NCBI GenBank assembly: GCA_958298945.1
Contig: OY282606.1
Coordinates: 55,193,920-55,257,919 of the forward strand
Source of the DNA: Atherix ibis
Taxonomy: Eukaryota; Arthropoda; Insecta; Diptera; Athericidae
Direction of reading: 5' to 3'
DNA length: 64,000 bases
Below the pieces are notes generated by a model. That model was not told the origin of the DNA. It saw nothing but the letters and a program-made list of their open reading frames with translations, and searched no databases. Each line of letters begins with the position of its first letter. Positions within the stretch are counted from its first letter, which is position 1. Positions 25,101 through 35,950 of the stretch are shown here, piece after piece. Position numbers and translations under genes: made by a program.

Positions 25101-28100
25101 GTAAAAATAATTAAATATAAACGCAAAAGTCCATCGGATTAAGTGACAAATATACTCGCACATATTGTTAATCACAAATATATTTATGAGTATACAAAAT
25201 TTTATTCTAAATAAAATGTATTTACAGTTAATCATATTTCATAACTTAATAATAAAAAATATTCCACATGCTCCTTATAAAAAAGTGATATGAATACTGT
25301 GTAATACTATGTCGAATAAAAATAAATCGATTTATAAATAAACTTTAATACGTCAATTAAGTTGACCTTTTACACATTAAATCTGCAAACAGTGTTATCT
25401 AAAGAGGGATGCGACTGATGATTCCAAATTTCAAAGGTCTATTTTTGCAATTTAAGATTTTTTTTCCATATTTTGAGAAGCATTATTTCTGTAAGAAGCA
25501 AACACGACTAACGTAACATCGACAAAAAAATATTAAATTCAGACATCTCTTATTTGCAAGATAATTTCAGATTCGAAATGTACGAGTAGACTTTGATTTC
25601 TAAAGTTTAAATACCAAAAAAATTTATTTTTTTTTCCTTAAAACTAAAGTTTATGTATGCTAATCATACATGATAACATTTTTTTATTTAAGGCCGATTT
25701 TAAAGCATAAGTAGAATATTTCACAATAATATTGTACTGCATAAAATTTTTATTAAATAATAACTAGATACTAAATCTTGATAACGTACAATTTGAGAGC
25801 GATGTTAACGATATCATGATTGCTCTACTATTGTATTTTGTTAGAGAATTTATTATACTCGTATTTTGAACTTATTTAAAAAAAACTATATCTTTGAATT
25901 TTAAAATATTAATATAAATTGATACGAAATATATACGAGGTCTGTTCAAAATGTATCGCGAATTTTGAAAGCTCCGCGGGTTACGTATATTCGATTTTAG
26001 ATTTTTTGTGGCGTTATATTGGTACTCATGTCTCTTACTTATGCCAACAAGTTCGGCCATTTTGAATGTTCAGTTAATTTTTGACAGCTGCTTTGCTTGA
26101 ACGTGTTTTGGCTCGTCTTCGATTTTGGCCCATTCCGGTGGGTGCGACATTATTAGTGTGTTGTTTTTGGCCAAAAATTCGCGCACAAGCACCGATGCGT
26201 GAGCAGGGGCGTTATCATGGTGTAAAAGCAAATTTTTGTTCTTCCACAAAACCGGGCGTTTCTGGCGGAATGCTTCGCGCAACTTGCGCATAACTTGCAG
26301 GTAATATTCCTTATTGACCGTTCTACCCTGTGGCAAGAACTCATGATGCACCACACCTCTGCAATCGAAGAAAACTGCAAGCAAAACCTTCACATTTGAT
26401 TGTCCGGCACGCTTTTTCCGGTCTTGGCTCGTGTGGCAGCTTCCATTGGGATGATTGAGCTTTGGTTTCCACGTCATAACCATAAACCTATGATTCGTCA
26501 CACGTTATAACTCTCTGGAGCAAATTTGGGTCGTCGCGGACAGAGTCCAACAGCTCCTTAGCAATGTTAATGCGATGCTGTTTTTGGTCGAACAACCCAG
26601 AAATATTTATAAAAGTGAGCAAAGAGCAACTAACTGCTACCATTAACGTCTAGACATAACATATTTGCACAAAATCAATATACTTCGCTTTCTGAGTAGT
26701 AACATACTATTTATTATCATTTAACCGATTCTCTCAAGGCATTTTCGTGAAAATATCTCCCACACCAATTTGACTTCATTTAAATGAAAAAGTAATTTAA
26801 TTTAAATAATTTCCTTGATAGTGTCTCATTATTATGCATTATAAAATTCTAAATATTACCAAACATCCATTATTAATTGAAATTTTAGGTTTAGCAAGTA
26901 CATAATAAGAACTCATAAATGCAAATGTTTTCAAGCAACTTGAAAACATTTGTATTTATTAGTTCTTATTATAACAAAAAACTATAACTAAACAGCCAAT
27001 ACCGCCAACTGCTTCGACTACAAGACAGAGGTTTTAAGCTTACCATAGACAATAAAGTACTTTTCTATTACTAGAACTTCCGGTTCTCGTAGAATCCAAT
27101 CCGTCGAGTCAAACATACTTCTCAAAATTCTCAATGTTCGCTTTTATCTTCGTAATAGTTTCATCATATTTTCCTGATGTGAGTATATCTCATCATACTC
27201 GTAGTTTGTTTTATTCTCGTCTTTTCTATCATACTAGTCCTTTTGTTTGAGAAATATAATTCGCTTCCTTTCCTAGAAACACCCATCGCCTACTTAAGTG
27301 TACTATCATTAATAACTTTTAACTTATATTCACATACAAAGGTGTGCAAAATTAATTGGGCACGTCAAATATGCTTCATACCATTGAAATAAAATTGCTA
27401 TAATTATTAACAAATAATATTTTTTTTAATTTTATTATTTTTTATTTGATTTATTATCTAATAAGCTATATTCTGTATAGAAACAAAATTAATAAAATAT
27501 TTCACATAAAAAACAACAACAGATAAGTGAATGTTTGAGAAATTATTTGTGTATGATTTCTTTTTACTAGAAATAGGAGAACGTATAATATATAAATAGT
27601 AAAAAGTATTTCCTCGTTTAGTCCTTAAACCTTCCTTCTATCTATTTATAGTTAGCATTAACTCTATAAGCTTCTGCAGGAAATACACAGGAATCTTACC
27701 CAATTGTTTCATTATCTCCTTCCAAGCTTCCGCCTTTATTCTACCTACTTAATAGGCAATATATTATTTTAAATAATGCCCTACACTTTCAATAATAATT
27801 GGCTCAGGGATATGTGGTAGCAAATCTCAAAATATGTTGTTCCACTCTTTCAAAAAAAATTCTTATCAATTTGACTTTGTGTATAGGTGCATTAACTTGA
27901 TGCAATATAAAATGTTGCTGGTTTGCAGCCCAAAAAAAGCAAAATTGTTGAGCACTTCTAAGTAAATACTTTGATTCACTGTTTCAGGTATTTTAACGAT
28001 AGGACCAATACCCTAAATCATTAATTTTCTCCCATTTGTAACTTCTCAGAGGTACTATAAATTTTGGCTTATTTTGCATTTGGTGAAGAATAGAATCCTT

Positions 28101-31100
28101 CTAAAGAAATAACGACTTATCAGTCCATAAAATACTCCACCACAAATCTCCTACGCTCTGAAGCGAAACATCGGCCTATTGTTGTCTTCATGTTTACACA
28201 GGTCTTTATACTTATTTCTTTTAACTTTCACGCTAATAATATTTAGTTAATTTTTAGGTCTCTCGTTAAATTTATTTCATCCATAATATTTTTGGTCGTT
28301 ATTTGAGAATTAACTTTAACTGATCTTACTATTTTCTGATCTTTAACAGTTGTAACCCGAATTCTTCATTAACTATTTACTATTTCCAGACAATTATTTT
28401 TTTTAATTTTATTTAGGATAATATAGTATTCCGATGACAATTACATTTAAGAACATAATCTTTTATTGGGATTCCAGCTTTATAGCCATCAAAATTAAAA
28501 ACATTTGCTTCAAAACTAAATTCTTTACTTTTGTTATTTATTAAACTAACAACTGTACTACTCTAATAAAATATGAGAACTGAAATTATTTCTATTTCAA
28601 AATATGTAGACACAAAATATCACCTGCATAAATAATTTGGTTTCTAAATTTATTATAATATTGGGACGACTTTCTGCCTTGTACAAATAATTTCGTACAC
28701 ATTCATTTATCTGTTTTTTTCTTTCTGTGAAATTATTTTTAATTTTATTTTGTACAAAATTTAACTTATCAAATGTCAAATCAATTAAAAAAAAATATTT
28801 GATAATAATTGAAGCATTTTTACTTCAGTAGTACAATTTTGGACATCATTGTATGTGAACGCGATCAGGAGAAATTTCAATGGATGTTTCCTCCCCCTAA
28901 TCCTTCATATTAATCAATAATGTTAGTTAATTCTGTTTGTTACTATGTTTTAGTTGTAGAAATCTCTAAATTTAAAAAAAATCGAAATTTATTTTCCTTT
29001 TTTGATTTTTTTAACTATTAATATAAATATTTATTATTAACCTTTTATTTTAGAGCCGAAGAAGATAGAGGAAGTAGACTTCGAGAAGAAACTTTAACGT
29101 TAAGGGAAGAACTAAATAAACTTTATTTGGCTCGGGATTTGCTTGAACAGCAAAAATTGGAGTCAGATAATTTGATTGTTTTTCTTGAAAAACAGAAAAA
29201 TGAGCTGGAGTTTGATTTAGATAAGTTTTCGATGGATAAAACTGATTTACTAAGTCGTTTAGAGAAATCATGTACTTCCAACGATTCTGCATCTCAGGAG
29301 CTAAAGTCATTAACCGACAAAATTACGGAAATCGAAAACGACCGAAGTGCATTGAAAATACAAGTTGGTGACCAAGGTGCGGATATAGCTTCATTGAAAA
29401 AAGAGTTAATAGGAGCTGAACAAGTTCGATTGGATCTGGAATCTGAGAAATTAAATCTTAGTGAAAAATTAAAATTCACGGAAATGGATAAAGAAAAGGT
29501 TGAGCAAGAATTGGCGCACGCAAATCGAGATAGAAACGATATGCACAATCAGCTAACTGCGTTATCATGTAAAAAAGAGTCAATTAACGAAGAACTTATG
29601 CGAACACGTCAACGGCTTGAACAGGCTAACGAAACAAATAATAGACTAAATCGTAGTCTAGAAGAATTAGTTAAAGAAACGGAAGAACGCCAAATTATCA
29701 TAGAAGGCCACGAAAAAGAGATACAGCGGCTTCAGGTAAAATTTTAATATTTCCAATCCTTATCATACGTTTTAGTTATAATAAAAATTTTAAATAATTT
29801 TGATGATTTTTCAAATTCTTACAAATAATTTCGAAAGTCCATTTCCTTATTCGTATAATTCCTGTTTCTATACTTAACCTAATCAGATTTGATTTATTCT
29901 ACTTTAGAAAGTATTTTTTTTATATTAATCGGTACTAATTATGAAAGTAAATTTTCAAATAAGTGTTGGCTATTAATATAATCGATTTATTATAATCATT
30001 GAGATCGTATTTCTTTATGTGAAATAAGTTTAGTTAACAATTTATAAAAAATAGTCAAGGTGAATGGTAAATTAGAATTTTCTAAATGAATGTGTGAAAT
30101 TATGAAGCATAAGCACTCACATTTTTTCTAATATTATCTAACTTAAAAAAAAACAGTATATTACTATCTTACAGACAATAAACTTCTTAAAAAATCTCTC
30201 TTATCATTTAAGCAACATCTTTACGATGCAGCATTTGAGTGAGTTGAAATAATCTTAGGTCTATTTGTTTTTATTTAGGAATTATTGGCATCATTAAGAA
30301 GTGAAAAAGAATCATTAGAGGCAGTTCTATTCGATACTAATACAAGTCTGGAAGCATCCGAGGAGAAGCGAAACCAATTAGAACGTGAACTGCAGGACAT
30401 ATTGGTAAAAGAAGAAAATTTGAAAAATCAAGTTGCCCGTTTAGAGAAGGACTTAGAAAATTGCAATAGACGCGCGCAGGAAATGAAAGTGCAACTAACA
30501 AATGCTGCAAGGGCACAAGAGGCTAACTTTCTACAGAAAATCGCAAATTTAAAATCACTCGGTGAAGAGAATGTCCGTAAGCTTAACGAAGAAAAGGAAC
30601 TTATACGAAATTCCCTCGAGAAGCGGATGCAACAAGCTTTACAGGCCTTGCAGTCCACAAAAGATGAAGAAATCGAAAAACTTCAGGAGCAATTAGAAGC
30701 GTTACAGTCACATCTGGAGAATCTATGCCAACAACATGAAGAAACCTTGATTAGAGCTGAAAACGAAAAGCAACAAGCTCTTCTAATAGGTAAATTAATC
30801 CTATTTAATTATCTTGAAAATTATTAATTATATTTCTTTTTAATTTCTTAAGCGCACCGAGATAAGCAAGCTATTGCAGAAAAACTTGATTCAGTTTCCC
30901 GTGAGTTGAAGGCCGAAACCGAAAACTTCGATCGCATGCGGAGGGATTTATTAGCAAAATCTGAAAAGGACCGAAATTTAATTGCACATCTACGAGATGA
31001 AATTGGAAAATTAAGATCTAAAGGAGATGAACTTAAGTAAATATTTCCGATGAATTATTGTTGGGAAAGAAAAAATATATTGAGTTGTTTTTTGTTTTTT

Positions 31101-34100
31101 TAATAGAACCCAATTCGAAGAGGAAATACAAAAGTTAGAAATTCAATCAAATTCCATTCGAGAAGAGCGCGATGCTACCTATCGTCAAATTGATGAATTA
31201 AAAATGGACAGCCGCCTTAAAGAAGATAAAATCGACAGCTTAAATAATCAATTACAGGATACACTCAGAAAATTGAAAGAGGGTAAATGGTTTAAAATGT
31301 AATACCAATTTTGTAAATCTAAAATTTCTTGAAAACATTCCATACTTTAGTCGAAGGCGCAAATGATGGAGCGCGTAAAGAACTGATCGATGTGCGGAGA
31401 GCATTAGCTGAAAGCAATATTGAAAGGGATAAATACTGCTCTAGCAATAAGGAGTTGCGAGATCGCGTCAAGCAAACTGAAAGCTCAAGACGGGAACAAA
31501 GCCGTTCCCTTGATGATGCTCTTCAAAAAATTGCTAACTTAGAAGAAATGAAAAACAATTTGGAAAATGATAAAACACGTTTAACAACACTTTTAACAGA
31601 AACCGAAAATAATTTAGCAAAAACTTCCCAAGATCTAAATACAACAAAAAATTCTTTGCAAAAAATACAAATGGAGGGTACACAAAAAGATGCATCTGAA
31701 AAAGAGCTTCAAGGACGATTAAGTAACGAAGTAGAGGAACGTGAACGCCTCCAATTAGAATCCAATAAATTAAAGAAACAGGTATCGATAGACTAATAAA
31801 AAGACTTCACATCATACATTGAACATGACGCTATATTTTATAATGTTTTAATAAATTTTACAGTTATCCGATTTAGAAGCGAATCTATGCGCTACACGCC
31901 AAGAGCTCGGCCGGGCTAGATGTCATGCTAATCAAGAAGAACATCGCTGGCATAGCCGTGAACAGGAATTGTTGGCGCGTTTGGAAGATTGCCGTGTACG
32001 AGAAAAAAATTTGGAAGATCAAAAGCATAATTTAGAAGTATGTCTTACGGATGCAACTCAACAATTGCAAGAATTGAAGGCTCGATTAGGTGGCTCTGAA
32101 GGACGGGTTAAAGCTTTGGATGAACAGTTGGCGCATACAGAACTTATGAAAAGAGATACCGAAAATAAGTTAACTTCTATTGCACATACTTTACGGCGAA
32201 TTGCGGGTATTCAATTTGATGGTTCAGTAAACTTATCGTACAGACTGCTTAGTCCATCTCGTCGATATAGTCCAGTGAGAGGTAGTTGTGCGCATGAGTT
32301 TGAGAATCGTAGTATTTCAGGCGATGCTCCTGTCGATGTTGATCCGGAACTAGTACGGAAGGGCGTAAGAAATTTGATGCATCAAGTAGCACATATCGAA
32401 AGGGAAAAGGATGACTACAAAGCACAGTTATACACCGCTAAAAAACAGTTACAAGAGAGTAACGAACAACAAACGCGTTGTGACAACAAAATTTCAAAAC
32501 TTCAACAATCAATTCGAAATTGCCAAGAAGAAAAAAGTAATTTTGAGGCTCAACTAACAATGAAAACAAATGCTTTACATGCCGTAGAAGAAAATTTAAA
32601 AAAGAAATCCGATGAAGCTATTTTATTGAAAGAAAAAATAGTCAATTTGGAATTACAAATTGGTAGTGGAACTGAGGAAAGAAGTCAATGTGAGGTAAAA
32701 TATTATTTTTACTTTTACAATATTTTAAGGGTAACACATTTTATTTTGTTTTTATTCATGAAAGTTTAATTTGTCTGTCTAGAAACTGCTCATATACAAA
32801 TTTGTTACTATAACTTGAATACGAAATATTATTTCTAGGATCGTCTCGAGAAGTGTCGCCAACATGGTTTTAGATTAGAAACAGAAAAAAGACAACTACA
32901 AGAAGAACTAGCGAGGGCAGAAGGTCGAGCTTCGAAATTAGATTTGCAAAGAGTTGCATTAGAAGGCGATATTTCTCGTCTTCAAATGGCCTTAGCCGAA
33001 AAAGATAGTAACATACGTTCACAACAGGAACGGCTTGAACATCAATCTCGGGCTCTCAATCAATTGGAGGAGCGATGTGTATCACTTAAGACAACTGTTG
33101 AACAATTGAAAGAACGTTTGCAGAAAGCTGCTTTAACTGAGACAGAACTGAAAGGCGAAATAAATGCGCTTCACAAAGACAAATCGGAACAATGTCATTA
33201 TGTGCAAGCAGGACAGGACAAACTTAAACAGTTGCAAAAAGCATTAACTAATTGTGAAAATGAACGTAGAATACTGTCGGAGCGATTGGATGGAGCTCAA
33301 ACTAATGTTAATGATTTGAGAAGAAGTCAGCAGGCTCAGCAAGATTCTATACAACGTTTGCAAGAACAAATCGCTGAATTAGAAGTTCAGAAATCATCTC
33401 TAGAATCCCAATTACGTATTGCTAAATGGAATCAAGAGAGTACTGAACAAACCAATCTTGGACCATCTTCAGATAATGATATCGCTCGTCAATTAATGAC
33501 TTCACAACGTGAAAAGTCCGAATTAAGAGGTAAACTTGAAGTTCTTAACGAAAAAGTGAAACAATTAGAAAATGACCGTCGAAGCAAATTTTCTGGTCAC
33601 ATACAGTTCGATCGATCCGAAAAGGGAACATATGGTGACAGTGGCGAGATGGACTCGAATCGTATAGAAACCGATAGTCATTTATCCCGACCAATGGGAC
33701 ACACAAGCTTAAGTACTAGCTTCAGTTGCGGATTAGACCATACAAAGATCGAACAAGAAAACCGTGATCTTAGATTGAAAGTTAGACGGTTGGAAACACT
33801 TTTAGCTGAAAAGGAAACTGAATTAGCACGTTTGCAAGCGAGACTTCGGGAAAGTACCAAATGTCTATCAACTGATTCAGATCGCTATCGATCTGCTCAG
33901 ATTCAAGCAGAAAAACTTTTGGATGCTAGAGAACAATCACATCGTCAACAGATTGTCAGATTGGAAAATCAAGTAATTAAAAATTCAGCAAAAATCATAT
34001 AAAATAATAAAAGCATAATAACATACGAAAATGTATGTATATTATTGATGATCAGTTGAATCGAATTAGCATTAATCATAAAAACAAAATTATTTTCTAG

Positions 34101-34954
34101 TCAACATTTTTTGTTGAATTTATTTCAATGTGCCCTGATTAACCGACACTGCGGTGTCTATGCCTAGTGTTCAGCGGTCTTGAATTTGAATCCGGCTAGT
34201 AAAATAACCAGGATGCCTTCGAGTTGTCGCCAAACGGCCTAAATTGTCGTGGCACTTAAGAATTTACATTTTAATTCACATTTTACTAGACATCACCATA
34301 ATAATAATAATAATAAAATATATTTCATGATTCTGTTACCGCTTTCAACAATATTTGATAACAATATTTCTAAGTACACTTGTACTCCTATATGTAAACA
34401 TATTAACGGAAATAATTTTTTTATTTCTTTAAGCATTTTTATACATACGACTATAAGTATAAATAGCTATTCCAGATGTGTGTATACGTATATAAATGCA
34501 TAAATGTATATATACAAGCATACGTTTGCATTAATTTAGTTATTTGAACTCATTTATATACACTTGTATGATTGATTAAAGAAATCAAAGTAATCTTATT
34601 GATTGTGTTTATATAGATCTCAATGCTACGTGAACAATTGGCTCAAGAGGCGAAACGACGACAACAATACATTTTACGAAGCTCACGGGCAAACCGTGAA
34701 ATGCAGCAATTGCGAAGCACACTTGGCGATTCATTGAGACATGTTTCCCAGGATCCCTTGGACTCTACTTTACTTGAAAACGAGACAAGAAGGTACTTTT
34801 ATATACTAATCTTATAATTAATCACTGTATATATTCATGCATATCAATATTTATTTGTTATTAATTAATTTACAGATTAGATAATGCGGTTTCATTGAGT
34901 TTGCCACCATCAACTTGTCATGATTATAATAGAAGTTTAAGCCCTCGAAACTAA
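13124..34954 (+). CDS. Root: Rootletin (ciliary rootlet coiled-coil protein)
   Basis: Fourteen exons with GT/AG borders join in one frame: 13124-13507, 13613-13779, 13901-14066, 19508-20401, 20468-20619, 29054-29735, 30279-30789, 30853-31036, 31107-31282, 31351-31781, 31864-32694, 32839-33972, 34617-34792, 34876-34954. They total 5,967 nt, 1,988 codons plus TAA. The length fits the rootletin family (about 2,000 residues). Exon 4 holds the conserved block HSEHNRLLRMWREVVAVKRS. Nearly everything downstream is Lys/Glu/Gln/Leu heptad coiled coil, broken by a short Ser/Pro/Arg segment around SLSYRLLSPSRRYSP-like sequence in exon 11. Family role: filaments linking basal bodies to the cell body in ciliated sensory neurons, and centriole cohesion. 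The first exon is open from its acceptor and the first Met in it is at 13,259; an upstream start exon may lie further left or be missed. Introns 3 and 5 are swollen by transposons. Confidence 0.93.
15383..17455 (-). mobile_element. inner LINE (I/LOA-like, with RNase H), nested insertion
   Basis: The unit is 2,073 bp and sits in the outer LINE between two copies of TTCGCTAGATATTG (15,369-15,382 and 17,456-17,469). Its 3' end, at the low-coordinate side, carries a (CAAA)3 tail. It is 5'-truncated within the RT domain; the frame stays open up to the junction. Because the outer element's coding frame is interrupted and resumes after the duplication, the order of events is clear: outer first, inner later. 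The same 3' terminal sequence recurs in short copies near 35,766-35,822 and possibly 34,140-34,260, so the family has several members here. Confidence 0.88.
15534..17435 (-). pseudogene. RT-RNase H polyprotein fragment of the inner LINE
   Basis: One frame runs 634 codons with a single TAA at 15,897-15,899 separating a 512-codon part from a 106-codon tail. In order it shows RT motif A (SFDLEKAYDRIFPH), motif B (NGIPQGSPLSTILFNIYIHS), motif C as YIYADNIFILV, an RNase H domain (ELWAIKTAIEIA, IFSDSPAALKAIC, VPGHVRIVGNESADKLAGE), and a terminal zinc-finger-like CQSCGTQFTITHILQEC. The catalytic YADD is YADN, which should abolish polymerisation. The RNase H acidic residues and the His look present. 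The position 17,435 is a TTG inside an open frame, not a true start. The rest of the protein (endonuclease, RT fingers) is absent. Confidence 0.85.
20689..20761 (-). tRNA. tRNA-Arg (anticodon TCG)
   Basis: The minus strand folds as a complete 73-nt cloverleaf: acceptor GACCGTG with CACGGTC and discriminator G; anticodon stem TCGGA/TCCGA with loop CTTCGGA, giving TCG; T arm CAGGTTCGAATCCTG. The A and B boxes are intact, and a run of T on the minus strand (complement at about 20,671-20,680) lies just downstream as a Pol III terminator. It reads CGA Arg codons. It lies antisense in Root intron 5, about 70 bp beyond the exon 5 donor. Confidence 0.97.
21106..21177 (-). tRNA. tRNA-His (anticodon GTG)
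   Basis: The minus strand gives a 72-nt cloverleaf: acceptor GCCGTGA with TCACGGC and discriminator A; anticodon stem CTACG/CGTAG with loop TTGTGGC, giving GTG; T arm CCAGGTTCGAATCCTGG. The extra 5' G of mature tRNA-His is added after transcription in eukaryotes and is not expected here. A T-rich terminator follows on the minus strand (complement near 21,065-21,078). It is antisense inside Root intron 5, in the same orientation as tRNA-Arg 345 bp away. Confidence 0.97.
21630..23512 (+). mobile_element. Jockey-type LINE, 5' half (ORF1 and start of ORF2), decayed
   Basis: An ORF1 start (MKKVKLNHSHNTTPKK) lies at 21,630. Further on, across frames, are GIVVLTFDAYDLPSNI and a gag-like zinc knuckle reading CRYCQVLGHTEKY (22,085-22,135), then a Ser/Thr/Pro-rich C-terminal part ending at 22,735 in NIVKKMKSGQPDTSSEK. 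ORF2 follows with GLLNNLEDLSVLLNQYSSKI (22,965-23,025) and the endonuclease segment QLPENTIILRDFNAHSLS (23,246-23,302; GDFNAH in active enzymes). It stops near 23,512, so the RT half is missing. This is a 3'-truncated piece, unusual for a LINE and best explained by a later deletion or insertion. Confidence 0.68.
23520..23890 (+). pseudogene. mariner transposase relic (N-terminal part)
   Basis: Discontinuous frames read IGKSASLTYEKLQ then KSLSKAQTF (helix-turn-helix region), VRPDHRLTLKPSRVRSVIPK, and at the far end a remnant of the PPYSPDLSPCD motif (about 23,850-23,876). The same 5' segment recurs at 54,460-54,620 and on the minus strand near 59,060-59,290, so at least three relics of this family lie in the window. 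The central catalytic part is deleted. Confidence 0.55.
24960..25068. repeat. three direct repeats of a 24-26 bp unit
   Basis: The unit CTTTGCAATTATGCATCTGT (plus GTCGCC) occurs at 24,990-25,015 and 25,043-25,068. A slightly altered copy, with CTTTACA and ending TTGC, is at 24,960-24,983. Starts are 30 and 53 bp apart, so this is not a simple tandem array. No coding or known element signature is attached. Confidence 0.75.
25936..26610 (-). mobile_element. mariner element, 5'-truncated, with transposase pseudogene
   Basis: The 3' terminus at 25,936 is the inverted-repeat end CGAGGTCTGTTCAAAATGTA, preceded by TA. The minus strand encodes, from about 26,580 down: RINIAKELLDSVRDDPNLLQ, VITCDES then a stop where Trp is expected, and after a frameshift a long open run (26,070-26,501) with SNVKVLLAVFFDCRGVVHHE, GRTVNKEYYLQVMRKLREA, KNLLLHHDNAPAHASVLVRE and FLAKNN. 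The catalytic D of HDNAPAH is kept. The expected PPYSPDLAPCDFFLF block is replaced after SHPPE by WAKIEDEPKHVQAKQL, so the third catalytic D is lost by internal deletion. The N-terminal DNA-binding region and left terminus are missing. Confidence 0.85.
26902..26972. repeat. 34-bp inverted repeat with 3-nt loop
   Basis: Left arm 26,902-26,935 and right arm 26,939-26,972 are complementary at 32 of 34 positions, separated only by CAA. The arms begin ATAATAAGAACTCATAAATG. In RNA from either strand this would form a long hairpin. No flanking duplication is evident. Confidence 0.85.
27030..27310 (+). pseudogene. weak remnant of a Jockey-clade LINE (same family as 11,233)
   Basis: Decayed readings such as LTIDNKVLF and NPIRRVKHTSQ are followed by TTTCCTAGAAACACCCATCG with CCTACTTAAG. 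This closely parallels TTTCCCTAGAAACACTCATC with GGATACTTAAG in the 11-kb element. Only the alignment of this 3' coding stretch supports the call. Confidence 0.4.
27337..28851 (-). mobile_element. Tc1-like transposon, decayed, about 1.5 kb
   Basis: The termini CAAAGGTGTGCAAAATTAAT (left) and, inverted, CAATGATGTCCAAAATTGTA (right) are similar, continue with a shared ATGCTTCA about 30 bp in, and are flanked by TA on each side. The minus strand carries GIGPIVKIPETVNQSIYLE then VLNNFAFFGLQTSN (27,925-28,020), typical of Tc1-family catalytic domains. Stops and frameshifts abound and the second catalytic D block is unrecognisable. The length equals that of a full Tc1-like element, so it decayed in place rather than being truncated. 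The ORF at 28,597-28,779 falls in its terminal region and matches no family. Confidence 0.75.
34085..34320 (+). repeat. retroelement 3' tail with (ATA)n, in Root intron 12
   Basis: GAGTTGTCGCCAAACGGCC with GTCGTGGCACTTAAG (about 34,220-34,260) resembles the 3' untranslated sequence of the inner LINE (minus strand near 15,400-15,470: AAGTCGCCAAATGGCC with GTCGTGGCGC). An (ATAATA)n run at about 34,299-34,318 could be its tail. A segment reading TGAATTTGAATCCGG upstream weakly resembles a Pol III B box, so a SINE that borrows a LINE tail is an alternative. Confidence 0.4.
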
Positions 34955-35765
34955 ACGTTTTTATTTAATATTAATTTATTTTTATTTTTATTCATATAGA
35001 AACATTTTTGGCGATAAATAATAATGAAATATAATATATATATATGCGTATTTTCACGAAATTGATATAATTAAAAATGTAAAAACAAAAATTTCCATCC
35101 ATAAGCAAACAGTTTTGATATCATATTTTCGTATACAAACGGAAAAAATTTAATCTTTAAGTATGTCTAAAAATAATTGTAAATTTAAAGAAAATGAAAG
35201 CAAGTTCAAAGGTAAATTTTTAATCTGTTCATCTAATTAGTTGGTTTATGTATTTAGATTTTTTTTCAACATAACAAATATATTTTCTTTTCTTATTAAA
35301 AATTATAAAAAATCAAATTGGAATACCAAAATAAATTTAATTATGTTGTTATTAATTTATAAATTATTTTCAATTTCTCTTAGAAACAGTATTTATTATC
35401 TCATTATATGTGTACAATGCCTAATGTACTTTGATTAGAAATAGTTATTTGCTGATAAGCTCCTCAATAAGCTCCAAATAAAAAAAAATATTGTAATTAA
35501 TTGTATTTGCAAATTAATTTTAACTAAATCTTCATATCAACATAATACAAATTAAATTTAAATATGCACTTTATAATACCAATTGTTTTTGCGAATTGTT
35601 TAATATTATTTTTAATTACTTGTATTGAAATTTTTTAAAGAATGGTAATTTTAGAAAAAAAAGTTTTTCGCAAAAATATGAAAAGTAGAATATTTAATGC
35701 GGCGTATTTATCAAAAGCCCTTTTATATAAAACCACAAATTAAATTAGCCGATATCCGGTATTTG

Positions 35766-35818
35766 GTTGTGTTTGTTTGTTTGTATGTAGGTGGTCCTTA
35801 AGCATGGCCAAAGGCCAA

Positions 35819-35822
<4 letters not shown>
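35766..35822 (-). repeat. short 5'-truncated 3' end of the inner-LINE family
   Basis: GTTTGTTTGTTTGTATGTAG followed by a GGTCCTTAAGCATGGCCAAAGGCC segment parallels the 3' terminus of the inner LINE at 15,383-15,430 (TTTGTTTGTTTGTAAGGTCC, then TTAGACATGTGCCAGGGGCC). It is on the minus strand and only about 55 bp long. Confidence 0.42.

Positions 35823-35872
<50 letters not shown>
35823..35872. repeat. (TA)n microsatellite
   Basis: About 25 uninterrupted TA dinucleotides lie directly between the LINE-tail fragment and the palindrome. Low-complexity ORFs encoding IYIYIY come from this tract. Confidence 0.97.
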
Positions 35873-35878
<6 letters not shown>

Positions 35879-35888
35879 CCGGATATAT

Positions 35889-35950
35889 ATATAAAATACC
35901 GGATACATATACGTATATATATATACGTATATGTATCCGGTATTTTATAT
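35889..35950. repeat. perfect 62-bp palindrome
   Basis: Each 31-bp arm begins ATATAAAATACCGGATACAT and the centre is an alternating TA/GTA stretch at 35,919/35,920, with no spacer. The half-motif ATAAAATACCGG also occurs once more just to the left (about 35,871-35,882), and GATATCCGGTATTT lies at 35,752-35,765, so the palindrome is part of a cluster of CCGGTATTT motifs. Confidence 0.95.

Noticed and set aside
34249..34503. 84-codon plus ORF in Root intron 12
   Set aside because: It is low in complexity, begins with CTT rather than ATG, overlaps the (ATA)n tail, and has no family match or splice support.
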